DNA of 64,000 nt from Acidovorax sp. GBBC 1281 (GCF_028473645.1 NZ_CP097269.1:5603501-5667500), one strand, 5' to 3'; counted from the first letter of the stretch, positions 34,717-43,649 are shown. Notes: a model not told the origin generated them from the sequence alone. Made by a program: numbers and translations.

Positions 34717-35121
34717 TCATTCGATTACGGAATACGCCGCGGCGTTATTGCTGGCGTCAGTGAAGACTCCATTTTTGCTTTGGGGCTTGGGAGTCAAGTA
34801 GCGTTTTGACACCTTGGGCTTTTTCACATCGCTCAACCATTGATCCATGATCCAGATGCCACCAGCATCCTGGGAGATGAAGAACGCCGCATGATTGCCC
34901 GTGGGCAGGCTGCCGTAGTGGCCCTTGCTGTTGAATGTGGCGATGGCTGTGCCTTGCTTGATATTGGCATTACCAAATACCGTTTCACCTTTCTTCCAAA
35001 TGCTGGTGTGGGGCACGTTCGCATAATACTGAAGTAGCGCCACGCAATGCTTGCTGCCAACCTTGTCGGTGTTCTGAAGCGACAAGACACTTTGGTAGAT
35101 ATAAGGCATCGTTTTTGTCAT
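34717..35121 (-). CDS. BPSL0067-family NlpC/P60-like protein, probable type VI secretion amidase effector
   Basis: This 134-residue protein has no signal peptide. It has a putative Cys-His-Asp arrangement: KHCVALLQYY (Cys near 24), GNHAAFFISQ (His near 74) and IWIMDQW. These fit the papain-like fold of small murein amidases (Tae-like effectors), and lack of a signal fits injection by a type VI system. No secretion genes are in the window. Its upstream DNA is cut at 35193 by IS5 copy 3. Before the inferred inversion it would have lain directly downstream of the thiolase gene. Confidence 0.65.
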   Translation of the reverse strand: MTKTMPYIYQSVLSLQNTDKVGSKHCVALLQYYANVPHTSIWKKGETVFGNANIKQGTAIATFNSKGHYGSLPTGNHAAFFISQDAGGIWIMDQWLSDVKKPKVSKRYLTPKPQSKNGVFTDASNNAAAYSVIE

Positions 35122-35184
35122 CACATAAAAGAGAGGATCTTAAAAGGGATCCTGTAGCTTTCCGCAGCTATTTCCAACGGTTGC

Positions 35185-35193
35185 AATCACACC
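35185..35193. repeat. Other half of the IS5 target duplication (complement of GGTGTGATT)
   Basis: AATCACACC abuts the right terminal repeat of the inverted IS5 copy 3 and is the exact complement of the 9 bp at 3120-3128 on the left of copy 1. Confidence 0.85.
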
Positions 35194-36098
35194 GGCGCTG
35201 TTGCACAAATCGAATTGCAGACGGCATGACCCCAACCCCAGACGGACCTATGCCACAGCAGTCACCGACACGGTGTGAGGACGGCCGATCTGACTGAACC
35301 GATTGAGCAAGGCCACGCGGACATGCAGCTCCACAACCTGGCGGTCGAACGTGCGCGCGATCACCCGTTCGCCCAGTCGCTTGAAGCAGTGCATCTTCGT
35401 CTCCACAAGGCTGCGCCGGTGGTAGCCGCTCCACTTCTTCCAAATGCCGCGACCCAGGCGCTGGCACGCCCGAATGGCCTCATTACGATGCGCCGAGCCC
35501 GGACTCGACTTCTTCCAATGGCTGGCGTTCTTGCGGGGCGGGATCACCGCCATCGCGTGCCGCTCGGCAATGGCGTCCAGGCAGGCGCGCGTGTCGTAGG
35601 CGCCATCGGCACTGACGCTTTCGATGGATTCGTCAGTGGGAATCTGAGCCAGCAACCCGGGCAACATCGGCGCATCCCCAATGGCGTTGCTGGTCACCTC
35701 GATGGCGCGTATTTCCAGCGTCTGCGCGTCGATGCCCAGATGGACCTTGCGCCATTCGCGCCGGTATTCAGCACCATGCTTCTTGCGTTTCCACTCTCCT
35801 TCGCCCAGGAACTTGATGCCGGTGCTGTCCACCAGCAACTGCAGCGGCGAGTTGGTTCGCTGGTAGCTCAGTTCGACCTGCAAGGTCTTTTGGCGCCGGC
35901 AAACAGTGCTGAAGTCAGGTACCGGCCAGTCCAGCTTTGCCAGCCGCAGCAGGCTCTGCACCATGCCCAGCGCCTGTCGCAAGGGCTGGCCGAACAGGCA
36001 CTTGATGCTCAGGCAGAACTGGATTGCTGCGTCCGAGAAGGTTCGGCTGCGTCCACGCCTGCCGGTCGGCGTGCCAAACCACTGCATGCCCTCATCTA
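35194..36098 (-). mobile_element. IS5-family element, copy 3 (right 905 bp only)
   Basis: In inverted orientation this carries the same right end as copies 1 and 2 up to the IS630 insertion TA. The left ~146 bp of the IS5, expected beyond the IS630 copy, is absent and replaced by unrelated sequence from 37260. Confidence 0.9.
35248..36098 (-). pseudogene. IS5-family transposase fragment (C-terminal ~280 residues)
   Basis: The translation from an internal ATG at 36087 is identical to that of the C-terminal part of copy 1. The N-terminal ~35 codons are missing altogether here, because the IS5 left end has been lost. Confidence 0.85.
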
Positions 36099-37190
36099 GT
36101 GTCCTGTCCCGTTAATTCGCCCGCATAGTCTGGCGAGTTTTTCGAGGATGGAGTCTGCTGTAGCTGTCCAAGTAAACGGCTGGCAGGACTGGTTGTAATT
36201 CGCGATGAATGTGTCGATCTTGTTGATCAGATCCTTCACGCTGGTGAACGAGCCACGGCGGATTGCCCGCGTGGTGATGATCGAGAAGAAGCGCTCGACC
36301 TGATTGAGCCAGCTTGAATAGGTCGGAACGAAGTGCATGTGCCAGCGAGGCCGCTCGGCCAACCAAGCGCGCACCTTTGGATGCTTGTGGCTGGCGTAGT
36401 TATCAGCTATGCAGTGCACATCCAGTTCGTCGGGCACTGCCTTGTCGATGGCGCGCAGGAAGGCAAGGAACTCTTGATGACGATGCCGGGGCCGGCACTG
36501 CGCGATCACTTGGCCATTCATCACGTTCAGGGCCGCGAACAAGGTGGTGGTGCCGTGGCGCACGTAGTCGTGCGTGACACCTTCGACATAGCCAAACCCC
36601 ATTGGCAGCATCGGCTGCGTACGCTCCAAAGCTTGGCATTGGCTCTTCTCGTCCACGCACAGCACCAGCGCGTTGTCAGGTGGGTTCAGGTACAGCCCCA
36701 CAACGTCGCGCAGCTTCTCGATGAACAGCGGATCGGTCGACAGCTTGAAGCTGTCGGCCCGGTGCGGCTTGAGGTTGAAGGTCTGCAGATAGCGCGCCAC
36801 CGTGCTCTTGCTGATGCCCGTATCGGCGGCCAGCGTGCGGGTGCTCCAGTGGGTACCCCCATCAGCAGGCTTGGTGTGCAACGTCTTGGTAATCAACTCA
36901 GCAACACGCTCGTCATCTACCGTGCGGGGGCGACCCGGGCGCAACTCGTCGTAAAGCCCTGCAATGCGATGGCGCGCATAGCGCCCGCGCCACTTGGTGA
37001 CAGTGCTACGACTGATCCCCAGAGCCTGCGCAACCGCGGTGCTGGCTTTATCTGTGCCTTCGCAAGTCAGCACGATGCGCGCCCTGAGCGACAACGCCGC
37101 TGGCAGCGAACGTGATCGCGCCATGGACGTCAGTTCCGCGCGCTCCACTTCACTAAGCGCAATTTCTGTTCGGGTCGTTGCATTGGGCAT
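36096..37190 (-). CDS. IS630-family transposase, second copy
   Basis: The 364-residue translation is identical to that of the first copy, with both helix-turn-helix segments and the DDE residues intact. The stop codon again uses the TA outside the element plus a host G. Identical protein sequence indicates recent duplication. Confidence 0.9.
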   Translation of the reverse strand: MPNATTRTEIALSEVERAELTSMARSRSLPAALSLRARIVLTCEGTDKASTAVAQALGISRSTVTKWRGRYARHRIAGLYDELRPGRPRTVDDERVAELITKTLHTKPADGGTHWSTRTLAADTGISKSTVARYLQTFNLKPHRADSFKLSTDPLFIEKLRDVVGLYLNPPDNALVLCVDEKSQCQALERTQPMLPMGFGYVEGVTHDYVRHGTTTLFAALNVMNGQVIAQCRPRHRHQEFLAFLRAIDKAVPDELDVHCIADNYASHKHPKVRAWLAERPRWHMHFVPTYSSWLNQVERFFSIITTRAIRRGSFTSVKDLINKIDTFIANYNQSCQPFTWTATADSILEKLARLCGRINGTGH

Positions 37191-37257
37191 GGCGGCACCT
37201 CAAGGATGGCCCGAAACCATGCAGCTATCGTGCCTGCGAATTAACGGGACAGGACAC
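36099..37257 (-). mobile_element. IS630-family element, copy 2
   Basis: 1159 bp with the same 22-bp inverted repeats as copy 1, TA on both sides (36097-36098 and 37258-37259). One flank is IS5 and the other is unrelated DNA, so this is a recombinant or deletion junction rather than a simple insertion. Confidence 0.92.
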
Positions 37258-37259
37258 TA

Positions 37260-37574
37260 GCCCATGAAGCCCGCGAGGAAACTTGGACTGAGCGCGCGCC
37301 GTCCGGCAGCGATGCCCATCGCATGGAAGCAATCCAGCCGATGGACCAGGATAAGGTCAATAAACAATTACGCAAGATGCGGCTGCCGACTATCGGGCCG
37401 GAGTTGACTGCACACGCGCTCGCAGACACAACACTCAACAATCGCCTCTTCGATGTCCGGGTCGGCACGGACCCCAGCACCACTTATCAGAATGAAAGCA
37501 ATGGCAGTGCCTGGACATTCGACGACATCACTGAAGACCTGCTCGCGCACCAGGCGCAGGGCCGTCGCAGGTAA
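37260..37574 (+). pseudogene. C-terminal ~104 codons of an unrecognised protein, cut by IS630
   Basis: An open frame enters directly from the IS630 boundary (AHEAREETWTERAPSG...) and ends at TAA 37572-37574 after DDITEDLLAHQAQGRRR. It has protein-like composition but no start of its own. Nearby Tli3-like immunity lipoproteins suggest the tail of a type VI lipase-type effector. That is a guess from neighbourhood only. Confidence 0.45.
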
Positions 37575-37580
37575 GACCGG

Positions 37581-37726
37581 CTAACACGACGGGTCCACGA
37601 AGCGAGAACAGATGATGGCTGCGGCCAATGTGAGCACGGCTTGATGAATTTCGAGCCGCCTCTCGAATCGGATCCGCAGCTTTCCAAATCCAGCAACCCA
37701 AGCGTACTCGCTCACGGCGCAAGCGC
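37581..37726 (-). pseudogene. Remnant of another IS5-superfamily transposase (C-terminus)
   Basis: Leftward, ~45 codons read EYAWVAGFGKLRIRFERRLE and end AAAIICSRFVDPSC-stop. This is the typical tail of IS5-like transposases (the RIRFERR...IH...L..A.IICxRF pattern). It differs from the three copies described above. It abuts the stop codon of the Tli3-like gene, so it interrupts whatever followed. Confidence 0.6.
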
Positions 37727-37730
37727 TTCA

Positions 37731-38129
37731 TCAAGGCTTGGCGGGACACCCACTGGCAAGCGGTGGGTCGCCACATTCCGAGGGGATGCCCTCAAACACC
37801 ACTTCATTGCCTACGTACACCTTGTTGGTAGCGACTGGTGGATCAAGGTGCCAGTCGAACTGCCCTCCACCTTGAAGGTCCACGACTTCACTTTCTCGCA
37901 ACAGCGTTTTGGGCGAAACGCGATATAGCCGGACGACGAAAGGCATCCTGAAATCGCGGTGGACGATGCGCTGCAGGATCGATGCCTGATGGAACTCAAG
38001 GCGATAGATTTCATGAGGACTGTTGTAGCTGTACAGGAACGTAGGGGAAGTGGCGCGCCACCCCAAAACAACACAACCACCCAGCATCAGGCACCACACG
38101 ACACACGGGATTTTTTTCAAAGGGCGCAT
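37731..38129 (-). CDS. Tli3-like immunity lipoprotein
   Basis: This 132-residue protein has a lipobox-like signal (VVWCLMLGGC) and then SPTFLYSYNSPHEIYRLEF and SEVVDLQGGGQFDWHL...VYVGNEVVFEGIPSECGDPP, a pattern I associate with immunity proteins of Tle3-type type VI phospholipases. Its ATG overlaps the stop of an upstream paralogue (TGATG), so the genes were a tandem array. The start at 38129 is preferred over 38171 because only it gives a lipoprotein signal at the N-terminus. Confidence 0.6.
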   Translation of the reverse strand: MRPLKKIPCVVWCLMLGGCVVLGWRATSPTFLYSYNSPHEIYRLEFHQASILQRIVHRDFRMPFVVRLYRVSPKTLLRESEVVDLQGGGQFDWHLDPPVATNKVYVGNEVVFEGIPSECGDPPLASGCPAKP

Positions 38130-38335
38130 CAAGGCTTGGGACAACTGACCAACGGTGACGCAGGTGTGCATTCCGCTGGGATTTTTTCAAACAAGACATC
38201 CCTGCCGACGCGCACTTCATTCCGGTCCACCGAAGAATTCAGGTACCACGTGATTTCGCCGTTCAGCCAGAGATCGACGACTTCGCTTTCACCCTGCAGG
38301 GAGCCTCTCACAACCCCATGTTTGACGAATCCGAA
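38129..38335 (-). pseudogene. Second Tli3-like immunity gene, N-terminus lost to an IS
   Basis: About 65 codons remain, with SEVVDLWLNGEITWYLN...VRVGRDVLFEKIPAECTPAS aligning to the C-terminal half of the neighbouring lipoprotein. Upstream of FVKHGVVRG the sequence changes to an IS element near 38335-38345. It is a paralogue broken by IS insertion. Confidence 0.6.
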
Positions 38336-38339
38336 TAGG

Positions 38340-39550
38340 GAGGAGTGGGCGCCAGTAGCCGTTTGAGCGTGATGAGGCCCAGCAACGGTCTGCGCCTGGG
38401 TGCATGAGGGGCCTTGCAGGCCCGGTGGCTCAGGCTTTCACCGTTTGCAGGCGCACTTGTGCCTTGCCAGTGGCGGGCTTGAAGAAAGCATCCACGCCCC
38501 GATGCAGGAACCAGGCCAGTCGCTTCATGTTGTAGCAGGCGGCCATCATCGTCATCCCCACCGTGGCGCGCGCCTGTCCGATGGTGCGCACGAACTTGCC
38601 CCCAGGTGGCGGATACCGGCGAACACGTGCTCCACCTTGGCTCGTTTCTTTGCGATGCGCTGGTTGCGCCCCTTCTGGCATTCGCTCTGTGGTCGGCCCG
38701 CCTGCGCACGGCGCTGCATCGCATCCACGAATCCCAGCACTTTCAGCATCTGGCACCTTTGGCGGCTCGGGTAGGCTTTGTCCGCATGCACTGCCCGCCC
38801 GGTGTTGTGCATGTCCAGCACCTCATCGAAGTGGTGCCCGTCGTGCTCGCTGGCCGTGCCCGTGGCGAGGCGGCGGATGAAGCCGTGCTTGAGGTCCACG
38901 CTCACGCTGAGCTTGTAGCCGAAGTGGCTTTTGCCGTGCTTCTTCGTGTGCGTGGCCTCCACATCCTTTTGCCTGCGTCGCGCTTGGCTCCAGTCCGGCT
39001 GCCCGCCTTGTGCCAGCGTTCGCCGCTCCTGCTGGCCGATGTGCTGTCGGGGCGCGGGCACCAGCGTGGCATCAATGGCCTGCCCGCCCCGGGCGATGTA
39101 GCCGTGGCGCTGCAGTTGGGCATCCACCCCCTGGAACAAGGCCGTTGCCCCGCCCACGCCAAGGCGCTCGCCAAAGCGCCAGATCGTGTTGCGGTCCGGC
39201 ACGTTCATCGCATCCTGCAACAGGCAAAACCGCTGGTAGCTCCCCGGTCCAGCAACTGATACTCCATCTGCTCATCGGACAGGTTGTACAGCCGCTTCAA
39301 CACCAGGATGCGCACCATCACCTCGGTGGGGTAGGCGGGCCGACCGCCCCGGCGGCCACCCCGCGTTCGATCAAGGCATCCACCAGCCGGGCCAGTTCTG
39401 CGAAGTCGATGTGCCGCGCGATCACCTGCAGCGGATCGCCCACCTCATCTCTCTTGTGTTGGCGCGAGGCCTCAGCGAACAGGTCGAACTTCAGGGCGCT
39501 ACGGGGAGTGATCATGGCAAAGGATGGAGCACGCATTCTCGATCAACAAG
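38340..39550 (-). mobile_element. Decayed IS5-family element (different from copies 1-3)
   Basis: A leftward transposase-like region of about 1.2 kb, with frameshifts, lies between the broken immunity gene and a broken transporter gene. The terminal repeats could not be identified by eye, so the ends are approximate. Confidence 0.6.
38430..39515 (-). pseudogene. IS5-family transposase with frameshifts
   Basis: The pieces lie in different frames. The N-terminus MITPRSALKFDLFAEASRQH starts at 39515. The core (~39220-38600) has NVPDRNTIWRFGERLGVGGA, ATLVPAPRQHIGQQ, VHADKAYPSRQRCQMLKVLG and KKRAKVEHVFAGIRHLG. The tail, TIGQARATVGMTMMAACYNM, stops at 38430. At least two frame changes separate them. 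The domain order is that of full-length IS5-group transposases, so it was once complete. Confidence 0.68.
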
Positions 39551-39551
39551 G

Positions 39552-39848
39552 GACCGGATGGGTTTTGAGAGGTTCCCGTACATCTGCACCAAGCTGCTGA
39601 TCGACGGCATCCTCAAGGCCGGCACGGTGGACCAGAAGGCGGTGATCGCCGCGCTGGAGGGTATGAAGTACGCGGGCCTCACGGGCGAGGAAGAGATCCG
39701 CAAGGGCGACCACCAGGTGCTCAAGAACTACTACCTGCTCAAGGGCAAGCCCAAGGCCAGGATGGCCAACAAGGACGACTACGTGGACGTGGTGAGTTCT
39801 GGCAAGTCGTTCCTGCCGCTGGACCAGACCGGCTGCAAGCTGGGCTGA
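39552..39848 (+). pseudogene. C-terminal fragment of a branched-chain-type ABC substrate-binding protein
   Basis: About 98 codons beginning DRMGFERFPYICTKLLIDG and ending SFLPLDQTGCKLG. The segments AVIAALEGMKYAGLTGEEEIR and LKNYYLLKGKPKA are typical of LivK-like binding proteins. The other ~280 residues are missing left of the IS remnant. As the first gene of the downstream transporter operon, its loss should disable uptake unless another binding protein substitutes. Confidence 0.72.
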
Positions 39849-39875
39849 CCGCTCGCCCCGCCTTCCTGCGCCCCG

Positions 39876-40215
<340 letters not shown>

Positions 40216-40263
40216 TCTTCGCCCCCGCAGCCGCGGGGCCAAAGCCTTGACTGCCCCACCTCC

Positions 40264-41124
40264 ATGAGCATCTACCTGCTACAGGTCATCAACGGGATCG
40301 GCATCGGCATGCTGTATTTCCTGCTGGCCGTCGGCCTGTCCATCGTGTTCGGCCTGCTGCGCTTCGTGAACTTCGCGCATGGCGCCTTCTACCTACTGGG
40401 CGCGTATTTCTGCTACCAGATGACGCGCTGGGGCCTGAGCTTCTGGCTCGCGTTGGCCGTGGTGCCGCTCGTGGTGGGAGCGCTCGGCTGGATGACCGAA
40501 AAGCTCGTGCTGCGCCACGTGTACGCCAAGCCGCACGAGTTCCACATCCTGGTCACCGTGGGCCTGGCGCTGGCGATCCAGGAGCTGGTCATCCTGCAGT
40601 GGGGGCCGCTGGGCGACAGCGTGGCGGTGCCCGACCTGCTGCAGGGCGTGGTGATGTGGGGCAGCTTCGTGTATCCCAAGTACCGCCTGTTCGTGATCGG
40701 CTTCACCGCCGTGCTGGCCGTGGGCCTGTGGTACGTGCTGGAAGGCACGCGCCTGGGCAGCGCGGTGCGCGCGGGCAGCGAATCGACCGAGATGGTGTCG
40801 CTGCTGGGCATCAACGTGTTCCGCATCTTCAGCCTGGTGTTCGCGCTGGGTGCGGCCACCGCTGCCATCGCGGGCGTGCTGGCCGCGCCGATCCGCGGCG
40901 CCGAGCCCTTCATGGGCATCGAAGCGCTGGGCGTGGCCTTCGTGGTCGTGGTGGTGGGCGGCATGGGCAGCTTCGGCGGGGCGCTGGTCGGCGGCCTGCT
41001 GATCGGCATCGTGCAGAGCGTGATGAGCACGGTGTGGCCCGAGGGCGCGCGCCTGATGATCTACATCGCCATGGCCGCCGTGCTGCTGCTGCGCCCGCAT
41101 GGCCTGCTGGGCCGCAAAGGATGA
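40264..41124 (+). CDS. livH: Branched-chain amino acid-type ABC transporter permease LivH
   Basis: This 286-residue inner-membrane permease has about eight hydrophobic segments, with FGLLRFVNFAHGAFYLLGAY near residue 35 and the cytoplasmic loop RLGSAVRAGSESTEMVSLLGIN near 165 that contacts the ATPase, as in LivH. Its stop overlaps livM by 4 nt. The operon is livHMGF plus two hydrolases. The solute is unlikely to be a plain branched-chain amino acid, given those hydrolases. Confidence 0.88.
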   Translation: MSIYLLQVINGIGIGMLYFLLAVGLSIVFGLLRFVNFAHGAFYLLGAYFCYQMTRWGLSFWLALAVVPLVVGALGWMTEKLVLRHVYAKPHEFHILVTVGLALAIQELVILQWGPLGDSVAVPDLLQGVVMWGSFVYPKYRLFVIGFTAVLAVGLWYVLEGTRLGSAVRAGSESTEMVSLLGINVFRIFSLVFALGAATAAIAGVLAAPIRGAEPFMGIEALGVAFVVVVVGGMGSFGGALVGGLLIGIVQSVMSTVWPEGARLMIYIAMAAVLLLRPHGLLGRKG

Positions 41125-42128
41125 ACACCGCCATGACGATCTTGAGCAAACACTTCCACCTGCTGCTAGCCCTGGCCTTCGTGCTGGCGATGCCGCTCAC
41201 CATGCAGTCGGGCTCGCTCGCCAGCGAGGTGCTGATCTACGGCCTGGCGGCCATGGGCTGCAACCTGCTGCTGGGCCACACGGGGCTGCTGTCCTTCGGA
41301 CAGGGCATTTTCTTCGGGCTGGGCAGCTATACCATCGCCCTCACGCTCACGCGGTGGCCGCTGCCCATGCCGCTCGCGCTGGCGCTCGCCGTGGCGGCGG
41401 GCGCGCTGGGCGCGGCCCTGGTGGGCTGGGTGGCCATCCGCCAGCGCGGCACCTACTTCGTGATGCTGACGCTCGCGTTCGCGCAGATGTTCTATTTCCT
41501 GGCCTATTCCCTCCCCAGCCTCACGGGCGGGGACAACGGCCTGATGGACATTCCGCGCCCCTCGCTGGCCGTGGGCGGGTTCACGCTGTGGCCGCTGCAG
41601 TCGCCCTGGCAGTACTACGGCTTCGTGGCGGTGGTGTTCCTGGTGGCCTTCTGGCTGCTGCAGAAGGTGTCGGCGTCGATCTTCGGGCGCACCTTGCTGG
41701 CCGTGCGCGACAACGAGGAGCGCGCGGGCGCCATCGGCTACAACCTGCGGCTGCTCAAGCTGCAGGCGTTCGTGATCTCGGGCGCGGTGACCGGCCTGGC
41801 CGGCGCGCTGCACGCCATGATGACCGGCATCGCCCCGCTGGCGAGTGCCGAGTACCACACGAGCGAGATGATCCTGGTGATGACGGTGATCGGCGGCACC
41901 GGCAACCTGCTGGCCTCGCTGCTGGGATCGGCCTTCTACCTCATCGTGGGCGACTGGCTCTCCACCTTGTGGCCGCGCTGGCTGCTGCTGCTGGGCGTGG
42001 TGCTGATGGCGGTGAGCCTGGGCATGCAGCGCGGCCTGTGGGGCCTGCTGGAATCCGCATGGGGGCGCCTGCGCGGCCTCCAGGGCGGCGCGAACGTCAC
42101 CGCCGCCGGCACGGGAGACAAAGCATGA
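41121..42128 (+). CDS. livM: Branched-chain amino acid-type ABC transporter permease LivM
   Basis: This 335-residue permease has about nine to ten hydrophobic segments. It carries LivM hallmarks GCNLLLGHTGLLSFGQGIFFGLG near residue 45 and LLAVRDNEERAGAIGYNLRLLKLQAFVIS near 195. It pairs with LivH to form the membrane pore. Start and stop codons overlap both neighbours by 4 nt, indicating tight coupling. Confidence 0.88.
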   Translation: MNTAMTILSKHFHLLLALAFVLAMPLTMQSGSLASEVLIYGLAAMGCNLLLGHTGLLSFGQGIFFGLGSYTIALTLTRWPLPMPLALALAVAAGALGAALVGWVAIRQRGTYFVMLTLAFAQMFYFLAYSLPSLTGGDNGLMDIPRPSLAVGGFTLWPLQSPWQYYGFVAVVFLVAFWLLQKVSASIFGRTLLAVRDNEERAGAIGYNLRLLKLQAFVISGAVTGLAGALHAMMTGIAPLASAEYHTSEMILVMTVIGGTGNLLASLLGSAFYLIVGDWLSTLWPRWLLLLGVVLMAVSLGMQRGLWGLLESAWGRLRGLQGGANVTAAGTGDKA

Positions 42129-42898
42129 CCGCCGCACCCATCCTGCTGGAAGCCATCGGCGTGGAAAAGCGCTACGACAAGTTCGCCGCGCTCTCGGGCG
42201 TGGACTTGAAGGTGCGCGCGAACACCGTGCATTCGGTGATCGGCCCCAACGGCGCGGGCAAGACCACGCTGTTTCACATGCTCACCGGCACCAAGGGCGT
42301 GAGCGGCGGGCGCATCGTGTTCGACGGCCACGACGTGACGCGCGAGCCCGACCACCGGCGCGTGCAGCGCGGCATGGCCCGCTCGTTCCAGGTCACCAGC
42401 CTGTTCCTCACCCTGCCCGTGCGCGAGAACCTGCGCCTGGCCGCGCAGGGCACCGCGCCCGCCCAGGCCCTGAACTGCTGGAGCGCGCCCGTGGGCCCTC
42501 GCTCCCGCGCCGACGTGGTGGCCAGCGTGCTGGCGCGCCTGGGCCTGGAGCGCCATGCGGACACGCCGGTCGGCAACCTCTCGCACGGGCAGCAGCGGCG
42601 GCTGGAGGTGGGCATGGCGCTGGCGGCGGGGCCGAAAGCCATCTTCCTGGACGAACCCACCTCGGGCATGGGCATCGACGACCTGGACGAGATGAAGCGC
42701 CTGATCCAGGGCCTCAAGGACGAGCACACCGTGGTGCTCATCGAGCACAACATGAACATCGTGATGGACATCTCCGACACCGTCACCGTGATGCAGCAGG
42801 GGCGCGTGCTGGCCGAGGGGCACCCGCACGCCATCCGCAGCGACGAGCGGGTGCGCAGCGCCTATCTGGGCAACATGATCACCGGGGGCAAGGCATGA
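42125..42898 (+). CDS. livG: Branched-chain amino acid-type ABC transporter ATP-binding protein LivG
   Basis: This 257-residue ATPase has Walker A GPNGAGKTT near residue 40, signature NLSHGQQRRLEVG near 152, Walker B AIFLDEPTSGMG near 172, and the switch His in LIEHNMNIVM. The insertion after Walker A (RSFQVTSLFLTLPVRENL) is typical of LivG. Confidence 0.9.
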   Translation: MTAAPILLEAIGVEKRYDKFAALSGVDLKVRANTVHSVIGPNGAGKTTLFHMLTGTKGVSGGRIVFDGHDVTREPDHRRVQRGMARSFQVTSLFLTLPVRENLRLAAQGTAPAQALNCWSAPVGPRSRADVVASVLARLGLERHADTPVGNLSHGQQRRLEVGMALAAGPKAIFLDEPTSGMGIDDLDEMKRLIQGLKDEHTVVLIEHNMNIVMDISDTVTVMQQGRVLAEGHPHAIRSDERVRSAYLGNMITGGKA

Positions 42899-43599
42899 CG
42901 ATCCTGCAGATCGAAGGGCTGCACGCCCACTACGGCAAGAGCCATGTGCTGCAGGGCGTGGACCTGCACGTGAACGATGGCGAACTGGTCACGCTGCTCG
43001 GGCGCAACGGCGCGGGCAAGACCACCACGCTCAAGGCCATCTGCGGCGTGGTGCCGCCCAGCCAGGGGCGCGTGCGCTTCATGGGCGACGACGTGCAGGG
43101 CCTGCCCGCGCACCGCATCGCCCAGCGCGGCGTGTGCCTGGTGCCGGAGCACCGGGGCATCTTCCGGCTGCTCACGGTGGAAGAGAACCTGCTGCTGGGC
43201 CTGCGCAAGCAGTCGCCCTGGCAACTGGCCGACATCTACCGCATCTTTCCACGCCTCAAGGAGCGGCGCCGCAACGGCGGCGGGCAGCTGTCGGGCGGTG
43301 AGCAGCAGATGCTGGCCATCGGCCGCGCGCTGATGAACGCGCCGCGCCTGCTCATGCTCGACGAGCCCGTGGAGGGCCTGGCCCCTGTGATCGTCGAGGA
43401 GATCGTGGCCCAGCTCCAAGCCATCAAGGCCGCCGGCGTGGCCATCCTGCTGGTGGAGCAGAACCTGGAGGTCTGCACCCAGCTGGCCGACCGCCACTAC
43501 ATCATCGAGCAGGGGGCCATCGTGCACGAGGCCGGCAACGCCGCGTTCCTGGCCGACGAGGCCACCAAGGACCGCTACCTGGGCGTGGGCCTGGCCTGA
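42895..43599 (+). CDS. livF: Branched-chain amino acid-type ABC transporter ATP-binding protein LivF
   Basis: This 234-residue ATPase has Walker A GRNGAGKTTTLKA near residue 38, signature LSGGEQQMLAIGRAL near 138 and Walker B LLMLDEPVEGLAP near 158. VPEHRGIFRLLTVEENL is the LivF-type Q-loop region. It forms the ATPase heterodimer with LivG. Confidence 0.9.
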   Translation: MTILQIEGLHAHYGKSHVLQGVDLHVNDGELVTLLGRNGAGKTTTLKAICGVVPPSQGRVRFMGDDVQGLPAHRIAQRGVCLVPEHRGIFRLLTVEENLLLGLRKQSPWQLADIYRIFPRLKERRRNGGGQLSGGEQQMLAIGRALMNAPRLLMLDEPVEGLAPVIVEEIVAQLQAIKAAGVAILLVEQNLEVCTQLADRHYIIEQGAIVHEAGNAAFLADEATKDRYLGVGLA

Positions 43600-43649
43600 G
43601 CCCCCTTGTTCGAAACCGGCTTTCTGCTTTCTCTTTCAGGATCACCACC

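Noticed and set aside
3129..37257. Composite transposon carrying the 30-kb segment
   Set aside because: The target duplications do not flank the segment as a unit, and its content is largely housekeeping genes. A recombination-driven inversion explains the junctions better.
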